DNA from: Clostridiales bacterium
GTDB taxonomy: Bacteria > Bacillota > Clostridia > Oscillospirales > Acutalibacteraceae
DNA length: 6,164 nt
Assembly (NCBI GenBank): GCA_019415925.1
Contig: DXYG01000106.1
Location: forward strand, 1-6,164
Reading direction: 5' to 3'
The notes beneath the pieces are model-generated. The model was not told the origin of the DNA. It saw only the letters and a list, made by a program, of their open reading frames with translations, and made no database searches. The position numbers and the translations under genes were made by a program. Shown here piece after piece: positions 6,120 through 6,164 of this stretch; within the stretch, counting starts at the first letter, position 1, and every line of letters begins with the position of its first letter.

Positions 6120-6144
6120 GGACACGGCACGCCGTGTCCCTACG
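6120..6144. repeat. Inverted second copy of the outer palindrome
   Basis: This 25-bp segment has arms GGACACGGC (6120-6128) and GCCGTGTCC (6131-6139) around AC, followed by CTACG. It is the reverse complement of 5979-6003 with one mismatch in 25, at the palindrome centre. The two copies face each other across about 116 bp and could be the ends of one 166-bp element (5979-6144). I see no target-site duplication next to either end. Together with the 85-bp cluster it fills most of the gene-free right edge. Confidence 0.8.
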
Positions 6145-6164
6145 ACTGTAACGGAAACGTTTGA

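Overview
The window most likely comes from a low-to-mid GC Gram-positive gut anaerobe of the Clostridia (Ruminococcus/Oscillospiraceae-like). This is inferred from strong AAGGA/AAAGGAG ribosome binding sites, a lipoprotein and a single-span surface protein with Gram-positive-type export signals, an mfd gene followed by a SurA/PrsA-like lipoprotein gene, and GTAGGGACACGG-type palindromic repeats of a kind I associate with such genomes. No 16S rRNA or other taxonomic marker is present. The first 23 bases are the end of an Illumina Nextera (Tn5) adapter, not genomic DNA, so this is the raw end of an assembled contig.

All three real genes are on the minus strand, so transcription runs from right to left. 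In that order they are mfd (5880-2422, transcription-repair coupling factor, complete, 1152 aa), a SurA/PrsA-like lipoprotein (2248-1070, 392 aa) that contains no histidine at all, and an unrecognised acidic, tyrosine/proline-rich single-pass membrane protein with 9-residue tandem repeats (1036-191, 281 aa). The last two are 33 bp apart and are probably co-transcribed. They end at a good Rho-independent hairpin (149-181). The lipoprotein gene has its own convincing promoter (TAGACA-17-TATACT) with a 9-T run in the spacer and a hairpin in its 5' leader. No convincing terminator separates mfd from it, so read-through from mfd is also possible.

Right of mfd (5881-6164, 284 bp) there is no gene. 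This stretch holds candidate mfd promoters, an 85-bp cluster of palindromes with inverted ends, a second inverted copy of its outer palindrome at 6120-6144 (together a 166-bp MITE-like structure), and a rightward promoter-like sequence. The spacer of that promoter is almost entirely filled by a perfect 7-1-7 palindrome. Any gene driven by it lies outside the window.

Mfd acts in the cytoplasm on stalled RNA polymerase, while the other two products are exported or membrane-anchored. The arrangement therefore looks like genomic neighbourhood rather than one pathway. I see no CRISPR array, tRNA, rRNA, phage gene or defence system. The least explained items are the membrane protein, the His-free foldase-like lipoprotein and the repeat/promoter region at the right edge.
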